Shown here in pieces: positions 17,601 to 26,797 of a stretch of 64,000 bases of DNA. The DNA lies in contig JBAWXZ010000003.1 in assembly GCA_037143795.1 (NCBI GenBank), positions 1 through 64,000 of the forward strand, in the 5' to 3' direction. Within the stretch, counting starts at the first letter, position 1, and each line of letters opens with the position of its first letter. Origin of the DNA: Firm-13 sp037143795 (GTDB lineage Bacteria; Bacillota; Clostridia; Saccharofermentanales; Saccharofermentanaceae). A model generated the notes under the pieces. It was not told the DNA's origin, searched no databases, and worked only from the letters and a program-made list of their open reading frames with translations. The position numbers and the translations under genes are program-made.

Positions 17601-18689
17601 ATGAGCAGAATTTATAATTTTTCAGCAGGACCGTCCATGTTGCCACTCAAAGTTCTTGAAACTGCTGCAGCTGAAATGACGGATTACCACGGCTGTGGTA
17701 TGTCGGTAATGGAGATGAGTCACAGGTCTCCTGTTTATGAAGAGATTATCGCCGAGGCGCAGTCCCTTTTACGCTCGGTCATGAGTATACCTGATAATTA
17801 TAAAGTGCTCTTTATGCAGGGCGGGGCAACCACGCAATTCTCTGCAGTACCGCTCAACCTGATGACAAAGTCAGGCAAGGCAGATTATGTCATCAGCGGT
17901 ATGTTTTCCAAGAAGGCCTATGAAGAAGCCAAACGCTACGGTGACGTAAAGGTACTCGCTACCAGCGCCGATAAGAATTTCTCCTATATACCTGAGTTTA
18001 AAGTCTCGGATATCCGCCCTGACGCTGACTATGTTCACATTTGTTATAACAACACGATCTTCGGGTCACGGTTTCCGAATATACCCGATACCGGAAGCAT
18101 ACCGCTTGTTGCCGATCTTTCCTCCTGTATTTTATCCGAACCGATCGACATATCGCGTTTTGCACTTGTATATGCAGGAGCCCAGAAAAATATGGGGCCT
18201 TCCGGCTTAACCGTTGTCATCGTCCGCGATGACATGATCGGAAATGCAAGGGACATTACCCCTGTTATGCTGAATTACAAAATTGCAGCCGACAATGACA
18301 GTATGTACAACACTCCGCCGTGCTACGCGATATATATGGCCAAGCTTGTCCTGGAATGGGTCCGTGACGATATCGGCGGCCTGGAGGAAATGGCTAAGAT
18401 CAATTACCGCAAAGCTAAAAAGCTTTATGATTTTATTGACTCGTCGCGCCTCTATAAGGCACCGGTCCAAATCGGGTCACGCTCCATTATGAATATTACG
18501 TTTGTTACCGGAGATGAAGCACTTGATAAGAAATTCTGCCAGGAGGCAGGCAAAGCAGGGTTTGTCAATATTAAGGGACACAGAAGTGTGGGCGGCATGA
18601 GAGCCTCCATTTACAATGCAATGCCCGAAGAAGGTGTAGACGCGCTGATTACATTTATGAAGGAGTTTGAAAATAATGTTCAAAATTAA
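17601..18689 (+). CDS. serC: Phosphoserine aminotransferase
   Basis: A 362-residue class-V aminotransferase that converts 3-phosphohydroxypyruvate and glutamate to phosphoserine and 2-oxoglutarate in serine synthesis. Visible hallmarks are YNFSAGPSMLPLKVLETAA at the start, MEMSHRSPVYEEI, FMQGGATTQFSAVPLNL and the PLP-lysine region ALVYAGAQKNMGPSGLTVVI. The C-terminus has GGMRASIYNAMPEEGVDAL. Length is normal. GGGGAG precedes the ATG. It overlaps serA by 14 bases. Confidence 0.97.
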   Translation: MSRIYNFSAGPSMLPLKVLETAAAEMTDYHGCGMSVMEMSHRSPVYEEIIAEAQSLLRSVMSIPDNYKVLFMQGGATTQFSAVPLNLMTKSGKADYVISGMFSKKAYEEAKRYGDVKVLATSADKNFSYIPEFKVSDIRPDADYVHICYNNTIFGSRFPNIPDTGSIPLVADLSSCILSEPIDISRFALVYAGAQKNMGPSGLTVVIVRDDMIGNARDITPVMLNYKIAADNDSMYNTPPCYAIYMAKLVLEWVRDDIGGLEEMAKINYRKAKKLYDFIDSSRLYKAPVQIGSRSIMNITFVTGDEALDKKFCQEAGKAGFVNIKGHRSVGGMRASIYNAMPEEGVDALITFMKEFENNVQN

Positions 18690-19845
18690 GACACTCAATA
18701 AAATTGCCTCTGTCGGAACGAAGAACTTTGATAAAAGTGCATATGAAGTCGGAAACAATGTGGAAAATCCGGACGCCATTCTGGTTCGTTCGGCAAATAT
18801 GCTTGACATGGAACTCCCCAAATCCCTGAAGGCGATTGCCAGGGCAGGTGCCGGTGTCAATAATATTCCGATCGATGCATGTTCCCAGAGGGGTATTATC
18901 GTATTTAATACACCCGGGGCGAATGCCAACGCCGTCAAGGAACTGGCAATTGCATCACTGCTTTTAACCTCGCGCAATATTGTCGGCGGAGTCAACTGGG
19001 CAAAGGGATTGCCTTTGGATGCGGATATTGCTAAAGAGATTGAAAAAGGAAAGAGTGCCTTTGCAGGTCCGGAACTATACGGAAAGACGCTGGGTATTTT
19101 CGGGTTGGGTGCAATCGGCGCCATGGTTGCCAATACGGCAATTGAGCTCGGTATGAGCGTCTACGGCAACGATCCCTATCTCACTGTAGAAGCGGCATGG
19201 CTCTTAAGCCACAGTGTCAAACGTGCCAAAGAGGCGAAGACCATCTATGAGAACTGCGACTACATTGCCCTCCATGTTCCTTCGACACCGGAGACTAAAG
19301 GCTTTATCAACGCACAGGCAATTGCATCGATGAAAAACGGCGTGCGGATCATTAACCTGTCCCGCGGCGACCTCGTCAACAATGAAGACATGGCAAAAGC
19401 ACTCGAAAGCGGCAAAGTGGCGTGCTACCTGACCGATTTCCCGTCAGCTGAGGTCATGAAGATGAAGAACGTCATTACGATACCTCACCTTGGCGCATCG
19501 ACTCCCGAAAGCGAAGATAACTGCGCCGTCATGGCGGTCAATGAACTCATCGATTTCCTTGAGAACGGGAACATCAAAAACAGTGTCAATTTTCCGGATG
19601 TCATCAATCCCAAGGGCGGGGACGAGAGCGTCTGCGTAATTCACAGGAATGTTCCGACAATGCTGGCCCAAATATCCTCGGCTATTTCCGGAGCGGGACT
19701 GAACATTGAAAACCTCTCAAGCCGCAGCAAGAAAGAAATGGGATACTCCGTGTTCGAAATAACGGGCAAATGCCCTGATTCCATTATTGAGAAACTGCTT
19801 TCCGTTGAGGGAATTATCCGGGTAAATATTGTAAACAACAGGTGA
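18676..19845 (+). CDS. serA: D-3-phosphoglycerate dehydrogenase with ACT domain
   Basis: A 389-residue NAD-dependent dehydrogenase that makes 3-phosphohydroxypyruvate, the substrate of SerC. It has the split substrate domain, GKTLGIFGLGAIGAMVANTA as NAD loop (about residue 138), catalytic segments ending in IPHLGASTPESEDNCA, and a C-terminal ACT domain (about 320-389, HRNVPTMLAQISSAISGAGL) that usually binds serine for feedback control. The ATG at 18676 has AAGGAG ten bases upstream. An in-frame TTG nine bases earlier is less likely. A strong terminator follows. Confidence 0.97.
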   Translation: MFKIKTLNKIASVGTKNFDKSAYEVGNNVENPDAILVRSANMLDMELPKSLKAIARAGAGVNNIPIDACSQRGIIVFNTPGANANAVKELAIASLLLTSRNIVGGVNWAKGLPLDADIAKEIEKGKSAFAGPELYGKTLGIFGLGAIGAMVANTAIELGMSVYGNDPYLTVEAAWLLSHSVKRAKEAKTIYENCDYIALHVPSTPETKGFINAQAIASMKNGVRIINLSRGDLVNNEDMAKALESGKVACYLTDFPSAEVMKMKNVITIPHLGASTPESEDNCAVMAVNELIDFLENGNIKNSVNFPDVINPKGGDESVCVIHRNVPTMLAQISSAISGAGLNIENLSSRSKKEMGYSVFEITGKCPDSIIEKLLSVEGIIRVNIVNNR

Positions 19846-19877
19846 TCTGAATCAACCCATATATGTTGATATCTTTT

Positions 19878-19916
19878 AAGGACCGGCAGCCACCCAGGCT
19901 GCCGGTCCTTCTATTA
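19878..19916 (+). terminator. Intrinsic terminator after serA
   Basis: A perfect 14-bp stem (AAGGACCGGCAGCC with GGCTGCCGGTCCTT) around the loop ACCCA, followed by the short T-rich tail CTATT. It ends the serC-serA transcript. Confidence 0.85.
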
Positions 19917-20095
19917 ATCCGACCGGTGATTTTCCACGGATAAATCATGATAAAAGCTTAAGAAAAATGCAATATTATTGAACTGCGCGGCAACATTATA
20001 GGGTATGATATGGATGTGATACTTCCGGAAACTGAATTACCATGCTAATATTAACTAATCGAAAATATAATGAAAGTTTTGAGGGCTGTTTCAAC

Positions 20096-21892
20096 ATGGC
20101 AAAAACAAGTGACAAAAAGACAGATGACGCAAAGACAAACGACGCAAAAACAATCGGCACAGAAACAAGTACTGCAGAAACAGGCAGCCCCAAAACAAAC
20201 ATGTCGAAATTAAGCGGCCCGAAGACACGCAAGGCGATCGTAATCGGAGCCATTGCCGTCGTTGTCGTTGCCTTAATGGGAGCCGCTTATTACTATACAA
20301 CAGCTGAAAGACCTCTCCCTGCAGCCGCTGTTACTGAGCAGACAAGCGTACCGGCTGTTACGCAGCCTGCCGGACCGACCCTCGAAGAAATGAAAAAGCT
20401 GCTTGATGTCGATACGATCTATCCCGGGATTTCGATTAACGGTACAGACGTTTCCGGAAAGACAAAGGCAGAGGCGGCCCTTTTATTTGAAGACAAGGCT
20501 TCTTCGGATACATCAAAAATTGCCATTACACTTGATGTTGACGGTGTGGAATACGCATTGGACCCGGCGCTGTTTGCAACGTCCTCCGATATTTCAGCTG
20601 CTATTGATGATGCATATAATTACAACAGGACAAGCACCGCAGCTGACGAATCCCAGGCGATCGCAGACAGGTATCAGATTCTTCTGGACCTGCAGAAAAC
20701 GCCTAAGAATTTTGACACTGCCTATACTACGGCAGAAGACGAGATCACAAATGCAGTACACAGCATTCTTGATCCGCTTGAGACGCAGCCGGTTGATGCC
20801 GTCGCAACATCTTTTGATACACAGAAGCTGGTTTTTGTGATTGACGACTCCAAACCCGGCGTTGATATTGATGTAGACGCTGCCGCCAAAGATGTACTGG
20901 CCGCAATAGATGCCAAAGATTATAAGAAGGTTATTACTGTCGGAACGACAGCAATTGAGCCGAAGGTCAGCAAGGAAGAACTTGCTTCATTACTGGGACT
21001 TGTATCATCCACCACCACCAAGACCTCCAATAAGCCGAACCGCAATGTCAATATCGACCTTGTCTGCAAGACGGAAGACGGACTGGTACTCCAGCCCGGA
21101 GAGAGCTTCAACTTTAATAAATTCATCGGCCAGCGTACATCGGCCAAGGGTTACAAGGAAGCGCCGGGAATATACGGCGGCACTACACGCATGGAGCTTG
21201 GCGGAGGCATCTGCCAGACCACCGGCACGCTTTTCCACAGCGTTATGATGGCCGACCTGCAGGTCGATGAGCGTCACCCGCACTCCTGGCCGAGTGATTA
21301 TGTCGATATCGGGACGGATGCCACCGTAACATGGGGCGGTTCCAATTTCCAGTTCACCAACAACACCGAATATCCGATTGCCATACATGCATATTATAAG
21401 GATCTTCATGTCACCATGGAGATTTACGGACGGCCGGTTGCGGACGGGATGATTATCAAGATCGAGGGCGATGTCACATCAAGATCAGGCCCGGGCCCGA
21501 CACAATTCGTACCCAACCCGGCAGCAGCCGCCGGTTCCAAATCATCGGTCCGCGGATCCCATGATTACATCACGGCTAACTGCTATAAGGTTTATTACAA
21601 AGATGGTGTCGAAGTCAAGCGTGTGCTGGCCTTTAAGAGCACATACAATTCAATCAATGCAATCGTCAGCGTGGGAGTACTCGCTCCGGACGGCTCAATC
21701 TGCGCGATGGATCCCGCTACCGGTGCAGTGGTCATGCCTGCTGTAGCAGTTCCTCCGGTTGAGACTGCACCTCCTGCGACGGAGCCTGCGGCAACGACTG
21801 CGCCTCCTGCAACGACAACGCCGACAACTACTCCTGAGCCGACGGCGGCAACGACACCGGTACCAGTAGAAACAACAACGGCGCCGTTATAA
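20096..21892 (+). CDS. VanW/YoaR-family membrane-anchored cell-wall protein
   Basis: A 598-residue protein. An unusual cytoplasmic N-terminus of repeated Lys-Thr-Asx-Asp-Ala units (about 1-45) precedes one membrane helix (AIVIGAIAVVVVALMGAAYY, about 48-67). Outside the cell it has a YoaR-type peptidoglycan-binding domain (about 120-300), a VanW domain (about 325-460, with GESFNFNKFIGQRT and GGGICQTTGTLF) and a domain rich in Ser/Gly. A Pro/Thr-rich tail of about 45 residues could span or thread the wall. VanW's biochemical role is unknown; envelope location is well supported. Start is ATG 20096 after GAGGG. It is monocistronic, with terminators on both sides. Confidence 0.9.
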   Translation: MAKTSDKKTDDAKTNDAKTIGTETSTAETGSPKTNMSKLSGPKTRKAIVIGAIAVVVVALMGAAYYYTTAERPLPAAAVTEQTSVPAVTQPAGPTLEEMKKLLDVDTIYPGISINGTDVSGKTKAEAALLFEDKASSDTSKIAITLDVDGVEYALDPALFATSSDISAAIDDAYNYNRTSTAADESQAIADRYQILLDLQKTPKNFDTAYTTAEDEITNAVHSILDPLETQPVDAVATSFDTQKLVFVIDDSKPGVDIDVDAAAKDVLAAIDAKDYKKVITVGTTAIEPKVSKEELASLLGLVSSTTTKTSNKPNRNVNIDLVCKTEDGLVLQPGESFNFNKFIGQRTSAKGYKEAPGIYGGTTRMELGGGICQTTGTLFHSVMMADLQVDERHPHSWPSDYVDIGTDATVTWGGSNFQFTNNTEYPIAIHAYYKDLHVTMEIYGRPVADGMIIKIEGDVTSRSGPGPTQFVPNPAAAAGSKSSVRGSHDYITANCYKVYYKDGVEVKRVLAFKSTYNSINAIVSVGVLAPDGSICAMDPATGAVVMPAVAVPPVETAPPATEPAATTAPPATTTPTTTPEPTAATTPVPVETTTAPL

Positions 21893-21969
21893 ACTACAAC
21901 GTAACCTAACCCCGCATCTGCCCCCGCCCCTTTACCGGACTGAATTTTTCTGACATGATTTATTGTTGA

Positions 21970-22009
21970 TTCCCTGTGCAGCACAATGGCGCCGCACAGG
22001 GAATTTTTT
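21970..22009 (+). terminator. Intrinsic terminator after the VanW-family gene
   Basis: The arms TTCCCTGTGC and GCACAGGGAA pair perfectly (10 bp) around a 14-base loop and are followed at once by TTTTTTA. Confidence 0.9.
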
Positions 22010-22044
22010 ATCAGCGCAATAATCCCGCCCGTTTCGGGATTATG

Positions 22045-22161
22045 TCAACGCCGGGGGCAGGCAATCCCCCGCTCCCATTTTGAGACAGCCTTATCCGTCA
22101 TGTTCAGTTGAATGGCCAAAGCAAGCTGCTTCATGTTTTTCTTTCGCATATTGAATATCAT
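22045..22161 (-). pseudogene. Remnant of an XRE-type helix-turn-helix regulator
   Basis: Reading the minus strand from 22161 gives a 38-residue frame. It contains MRKKNMKQLALAIQLNMTD, KAVSKWERGIACP and a stop. This closely resembles the N-terminal DNA-binding helices of XRE/Cro regulators (usual form: QEELAEKLNVSDKAVSKWERG). The frame ends right after the recognition helix and the rest of the domain is missing. It is too short to be a working repressor, so a truncated gene is most likely. The remainder of the gap (21893-22284) holds the VanW terminator and a small stem AATCCCG/CGGGATT at 22021-22041. Confidence 0.55.
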
Positions 22162-22284
22162 TTCTTCAATAGTAACCGCAATGCACAGGTACCTGTAAAT
22201 TTTGGGAATTGTTTAATGATATAATTAAAAAAGCAACTTTTGATACTTGGGGTTTTTGGAATATCAAGGCAAAAGGAGGATTGT

Positions 22285-23097
22285 ATGGAAGATAACAATC
22301 TGAAAGATAAACAATATAATTCAGCAGATAAATATAATGCCAGGATTCTCATTCACGCCAGATACGGAACGAACAGGACGCCGTGGCCGATCTGGCTGTT
22401 CAGCCAATACCATTTTGCTGATCATGCCCGGATTATTGATTTCGGGTGCGGAAACGGCCTTCTGTGGAAGGTGAATTCTTTCCGGATTAATAAAGACTGG
22501 CAGATAGAGCTGACGGATTTTTCGCAGGGAATGATTGATTCGGCCAGGAGCTATATCGGGCCTTCACCGGCTGACATAAGCTATCAGGTTGTCGATCTTT
22601 CGCAGTATTCTGCCGGAAACAGAAAGTATACCAACATTATTGCCAATCATATGCTCTATCATATTGAAGACCGTGAAAAAGCGATCCGGACTATTTTTGA
22701 TATTCTTGAACCGGGCGGTGAATTCTATGCATCAACAGTCGGCTTCGGGAATATGCACGAGATGAAGCTTCTGGTCAGGGAATTTACCGGCAACGACAAT
22801 TATGCTATGGCCCTGGGAAATATTACGGACCGTTTCTCGCTGGAAAACGGCGCATCGCAGATACGCACTGCGTTTGATGATGTCGAAATGATTGAATACC
22901 CGGACGCCCTTGAAATTACGGACGCAAATGACCTGGTCAGTTATGTGCTTTCCTGTAATGATCTGGCACCCGGCATACAAGTGCTTCCGGAAGATCAAAG
23001 GGAGGCTTTTACACGTTTTGTCGATGATAGAATAACCAGGGACGGAAAAATACATATATCCAAATCATCCGGGACTTTTATTGCCAGGAAAAAATAA
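22285..23097 (+). CDS. SAM-dependent methyltransferase (class I)
   Basis: A 270-residue Rossmann-fold methyltransferase. Motif I is IIDFGCGNGLLWKV (about 53-66), followed by TDFSQGMIDSAR and NIIANHMLYHIEDREKAI, as in UbiE/Methyltransf_11-type enzymes. The C-terminal third is less typical. The substrate is not predictable. A strong AAAAGGAGG site precedes the ATG at 22285; an in-frame ATG 45 bases upstream has none. It is followed 12 bases later by the phosphate carrier gene, but a functional link is not obvious. Confidence 0.88.
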   Translation: MEDNNLKDKQYNSADKYNARILIHARYGTNRTPWPIWLFSQYHFADHARIIDFGCGNGLLWKVNSFRINKDWQIELTDFSQGMIDSARSYIGPSPADISYQVVDLSQYSAGNRKYTNIIANHMLYHIEDREKAIRTIFDILEPGGEFYASTVGFGNMHEMKLLVREFTGNDNYAMALGNITDRFSLENGASQIRTAFDDVEMIEYPDALEITDANDLVSYVLSCNDLAPGIQVLPEDQREAFTRFVDDRITRDGKIHISKSSGTFIARKK

Positions 23098-23109
23098 GGG
23101 GTATGTATT

Positions 23110-24156
23110 ATGTTGGGGATCAGCACAACGGTCTTACTTATACTGGTCATCGCGATAAGCCTTGTGTTTGCGCTGTCCAATGGACTGCATGACGCAAGTT
23201 CGGTTGTCGCGACTTTTATATGCAGCGGAGCGGCTTCACCGAGGCAGGCGATTCTTCTGGCATCTGTCTTCGGGATGGCCGGCGCTGTCTTTGGCGGCAA
23301 TGCCGTTGCGGACACGATTTCCGGACTGATCGATCTGCCGCCGGAAACAACGCTGCTTCCGATCCTTCTAGCCGCGATTCTCGGCGCTGTTCTCTGGAAT
23401 CTGCTGACCTGGAAGCTTGGACTGCCGTCGAGCTCCACACACGCCCTCGCGGGTGGCATCATCGGCGCCGTCGTGGTTTCTTCCGGCTATACGCGTGTAT
23501 TGTGGGGCTGGAATGAATTGTTTTTCGGCAGTCACAGGCTCACAGGCATCACCATGGTCGCAGCAGCACTGATTATTTCGCCGCTGCTTGGATTTGTGCT
23601 GGCATTCATTCTCGGGAAGGTGTCAAAAATACTTTTTCGAAATGCAAAATTCGGATTAAATAAAGGGCTGAACCGGTTCCAGTGGCTGATAGCAGGGCTG
23701 CTTTCCTATAGTCACGGTGCGAATGATACCCAGAAAATTATCGGCCTTTTAGCCCTGGCACTGGCGGCAGGCGGCCGCTCGACGCTTCAGACGGCACCGC
23801 TTTGGGTCCGTATTTCGGGCGGACTTGTCATGTTTGCCGGCACCATGCTTGGCGGCTGGAGCATAATGAAGACAATCGGCAGGGGCATATATGAGGTGCA
23901 TCCCATTCACAGCGTCAATTCACAGCTTGCCTCCTTCGGGGCGATTCTTTTTGCCACGGCCGTCGGCGCACCCGTTTCCACCACCCATGTTGTAGTGGGA
24001 AGTGTCATGGGCGTCGGGGCTGCCGACCAGTACAAGATCGTTCACTGGAAGATTGTCAGGGAGATTATCACAGCCTGGTTTATTACGATCCCGGCATCGG
24101 CAGCTGTCGCAGCTGCGGTCTATGCAGTATTTAATCTGATTTTCAAAACGGTATAA
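23110..24156 (+). CDS. PiT-family inorganic phosphate transporter
   Basis: A 348-residue membrane protein with about ten helices. The two inverted PiT signatures are clear: ALSNGLHDASSVVATF near the N-terminus and YSHGANDTQKIIGLLALAL near residue 205. It is a low-affinity, ion-coupled phosphate (metal-phosphate) symporter by family. LPSSSTHAL and VSTTHVVVGS are the paired re-entrant loops. It is immediately upstream of a DUF47 protein, the usual partner. Confidence 0.95.
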   Translation: MLGISTTVLLILVIAISLVFALSNGLHDASSVVATFICSGAASPRQAILLASVFGMAGAVFGGNAVADTISGLIDLPPETTLLPILLAAILGAVLWNLLTWKLGLPSSSTHALAGGIIGAVVVSSGYTRVLWGWNELFFGSHRLTGITMVAAALIISPLLGFVLAFILGKVSKILFRNAKFGLNKGLNRFQWLIAGLLSYSHGANDTQKIIGLLALALAAGGRSTLQTAPLWVRISGGLVMFAGTMLGGWSIMKTIGRGIYEVHPIHSVNSQLASFGAILFATAVGAPVSTTHVVVGSVMGVGAADQYKIVHWKIVREIITAWFITIPASAAVAAAVYAVFNLIFKTV

Positions 24157-24166
24157 GGAGAAGCGT

Positions 24167-24790
24167 ATGGCAAAGCAGAAATTTATCGACCGTCTGTTTC
24201 CCGCAAAGTATAATTTCTACAAAATGCTCAGTAATCAGGCCCGGATGAATTTGTCCGGGGTCGATGCGCTCCACAAATGGCTGACGGGCGCGCCGGGGGC
24301 GGAAGAGGAAAGATTGATTCAATCTGTTAAGGATGCGGATGTGATACGGATGGATCTCGAGAAGAATCTGATTCAGGCTTTCTCGACGCCTTTTGACCGC
24401 GGCGATATTTATTCGATTTCCGTCGGTATGGACAAGGTCATCGAATACGCCCAATCGACACTTTTATCAATGGAGGCCTATGATGTACCGGCCAATAATG
24501 TCATCACCCGGATGGTGGAAAACCTCAGAAAAGGCGCGGAATTTTTTGCAGAGGCAATAGAATTTCTTGAAAAGGAGCCGCAGAAAGCGGAGATGAAGAT
24601 TGCCAGGATCAGGGAAACGCATAATGAAATCGAACAGCTCTACCGTGACGGCATGACCGATGAGTTCAAAAGCAACGATCCGATTGATGTGTCTAAACAC
24701 AGGGAAGTCTATCACCACATTAAAGATGCTTCGACCAATCAGGAAGACGCCGTGAATATCCTGCACAGAATCGTTGTAAGACTTACATAA
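24167..24790 (+). CDS. DUF47/PhoU-like accessory protein of the PiT transporter
   Basis: A 207-residue, all-helical cytoplasmic protein of the DUF47 (PhoU_div) family. It typically accompanies PiT transporters and is thought to modulate them. The family pattern is seen in the N-terminal FFPAK-like LFPAKYNFYKM, the TPFDRGDIYSISVGMDKVI segment and the C-terminal repeat of the helical bundle. It starts 10 bases after the PiT stop with AAGGAG, so the two are made together. The phosphate pair also sets this region apart from the orphan PstS-like gene at 1.4 kb. Confidence 0.93.
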   Translation: MAKQKFIDRLFPAKYNFYKMLSNQARMNLSGVDALHKWLTGAPGAEEERLIQSVKDADVIRMDLEKNLIQAFSTPFDRGDIYSISVGMDKVIEYAQSTLLSMEAYDVPANNVITRMVENLRKGAEFFAEAIEFLEKEPQKAEMKIARIRETHNEIEQLYRDGMTDEFKSNDPIDVSKHREVYHHIKDASTNQEDAVNILHRIVVRLT

Positions 24791-24811
24791 TTGCAATGCG
24801 GGGGAGTCCAA

Positions 24812-26776
24812 ATGTACTATTACCGGAAACTGCCCTATACGTCAATTGTCCCGGATGGTGTGCTGAAAAATCAGCTTCGGGCACAGCTGGACGGACTTAC
24901 CGGTCATATGGACCGGCTTTTTCCCGATCTGGATCTGAATAATGCCTGGCTCGGAGGGACGGGTGAGGCCTGGGAATGCGGGCCTTATTATCTGTCGGGG
25001 CTGATTCCGCTTGCCTTTCTGACAGGGGACAGCCGGGCCCTGGAGCGGGTGAATCTCTGGGTGGAGGCGATTCTTGCAGGGCAGCAGGACGACGGCAGCT
25101 TTGGTCCGTCCGGCAGTTACGACTGGTGGCCGCGGATGATTGTACTCAAAGCTTTTACCGGTTATTTTCAGGCAACGGACGATGTACGGATCCTTGATTT
25201 TATGGAGCGGTATTTCCGTTACCAGTATGAGCAGATTGACCGGCAGCCCCTGTATTTTTGGGCCAGTGCCCGGGCGTTTGAGGCGATGGAGGCGATAGAG
25301 CTGGTTTACTCATACCGGCCCCGGGCTTTCCTCCTGGAACTGGTGGAGAAGCTGCATTCCTATTCCTATGATTTCTTCGACTTATTCGATCATTTTCCCT
25401 ACACAGAACCTATGACTGCCTATACGAACCGGCCTCTTTTCAGAATAGGAAAAGAACTGGCGGAGCTTCTGGACAACCATGCCAAAAAGAACCGGAAAAC
25501 AGGACGGCGGGCAAGCCGGGAATCAATAATGAAATTCAACCGCGGCCGGACAGCGTCGCTTGTGATGAAAACCCACGGGGTCAATCTGGCCATGGCGCTG
25601 AAATATCCGGCGACGTACGGTGCTTTTACCGGGCGGCCGGAGCTTATAGCATTGAGCAAAAAGGGCTATGAGGCGCTGTACCGGTACCACGGCAACTGTA
25701 CCGGACTTTTCAGCAGTGACGAACACCTGATGGGGACATCGCCGGCGCAGGGAATTGAATTGTGCACGGTAGTGGAGATGATGTATTCACTCGAAGAAAT
25801 AGGCAGGGTATCCGGTGATCCATGGGCGTTCGAGCTTCTGGAATCCATTGGATATAACGCCTTGCCTGCAATGTTTACACCGGACATGACCGCGCATCAA
25901 TATGTCCAGCAGCCCAATCAGGCGGCGTGCGACAGGAATCCGCGCCAGTTTTTCGACACGGATTCCTACGCCAATACTTTTGGCGTCGCACCTAATTACG
26001 GCTGCTGTGCTGCCAATATGCATGCAGGATTTCCGCTGTTCGCAGGCTTCCTGGCGCTTGCCCATAATGCGGGGCTTGCGTTTCCGGTCTATGGCGCCTG
26101 CACGGTGAGGACCGTCTGGGACGGGGAGGCACTGGAAATACAGGAAAGCAGCAGTTATCCCTTTGACAACGCCGTCCGGTTCGAGGTTGTTAAGGCGAAA
26201 GGCGAGGTGGAACTGCATTTCCGCCGCATAGAAAATACGGATTTCGCCATTCGCCGCAATGGCCGGGATGTACCGCCAGCACACACGGCACAGGGGATGG
26301 TCAAGGTGACCGCCGGTGAGGGGGACCGGATCGAAATCCTCTGTAATCCCAGAATTAATACTGTTACAAATCCAGACGGGAGTAAGAGTATCCGCTACGG
26401 GAACCTGTTAATGGCTTTAGGGCTTTCCGCGCGGGAATTCCATATAAAAGGTCCGGCACCGTTCCATGACCGCGGCTTTACCACGAAGGATGCATTCAAC
26501 AGGACGCCGTTTACAGAGGGAGGAAAGCTGGTTGTGGAGGACGTGGTTATAAGCCCTGTTTCACCACTTCCTTTTGAGGAGGCTCCGGTTAAACTGTTAA
26601 TCAAAGGCCGGTTTATCGGGGGCTGCCGGACGCGGAAGCACAGTGCTTTTCTCCCGGTCTCCCATGCACCGCCGACGGGCGGAGAGACAACCCTGACAAT
26701 GGTTCCCTATGGGACGACAAGGCTTAGGATTTCACAGTTCCCGATATCCGCGGAACAGGATAGTTACAGCAAATAA
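24812..26776 (+). CDS. GH127-type beta-L-arabinofuranosidase-like glycoside hydrolase
   Basis: A 654-residue cytoplasmic protein (no signal peptide) of the GH127/DUF1680 group. Its best-known member releases beta-L-arabinofuranose through a cysteine nucleophile held by zinc. The corresponding residues are present: Glu316 and Cys318 in GIELC, and Cys398-Cys399 in GCCAAN. An (alpha/alpha)6 barrel (about 50-430, with LGGTGEAWECGPYYLSG) is followed by beta-sandwich regions. Start is ATG 24812 after GGGGGAG. Only 21 bases follow the DUF47 stop, but the gene's role fits the downstream MFS, GH2 and kinase genes. The actual sugar is inferred from family. Confidence 0.85.
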   Translation: MYYYRKLPYTSIVPDGVLKNQLRAQLDGLTGHMDRLFPDLDLNNAWLGGTGEAWECGPYYLSGLIPLAFLTGDSRALERVNLWVEAILAGQQDDGSFGPSGSYDWWPRMIVLKAFTGYFQATDDVRILDFMERYFRYQYEQIDRQPLYFWASARAFEAMEAIELVYSYRPRAFLLELVEKLHSYSYDFFDLFDHFPYTEPMTAYTNRPLFRIGKELAELLDNHAKKNRKTGRRASRESIMKFNRGRTASLVMKTHGVNLAMALKYPATYGAFTGRPELIALSKKGYEALYRYHGNCTGLFSSDEHLMGTSPAQGIELCTVVEMMYSLEEIGRVSGDPWAFELLESIGYNALPAMFTPDMTAHQYVQQPNQAACDRNPRQFFDTDSYANTFGVAPNYGCCAANMHAGFPLFAGFLALAHNAGLAFPVYGACTVRTVWDGEALEIQESSSYPFDNAVRFEVVKAKGEVELHFRRIENTDFAIRRNGRDVPPAHTAQGMVKVTAGEGDRIEILCNPRINTVTNPDGSKSIRYGNLLMALGLSAREFHIKGPAPFHDRGFTTKDAFNRTPFTEGGKLVVEDVVISPVSPLPFEEAPVKLLIKGRFIGGCRTRKHSAFLPVSHAPPTGGETTLTMVPYGTTRLRISQFPISAEQDSYSK

Positions 26777-26797
26777 ATAAAAAAGGAGACTGGATCT

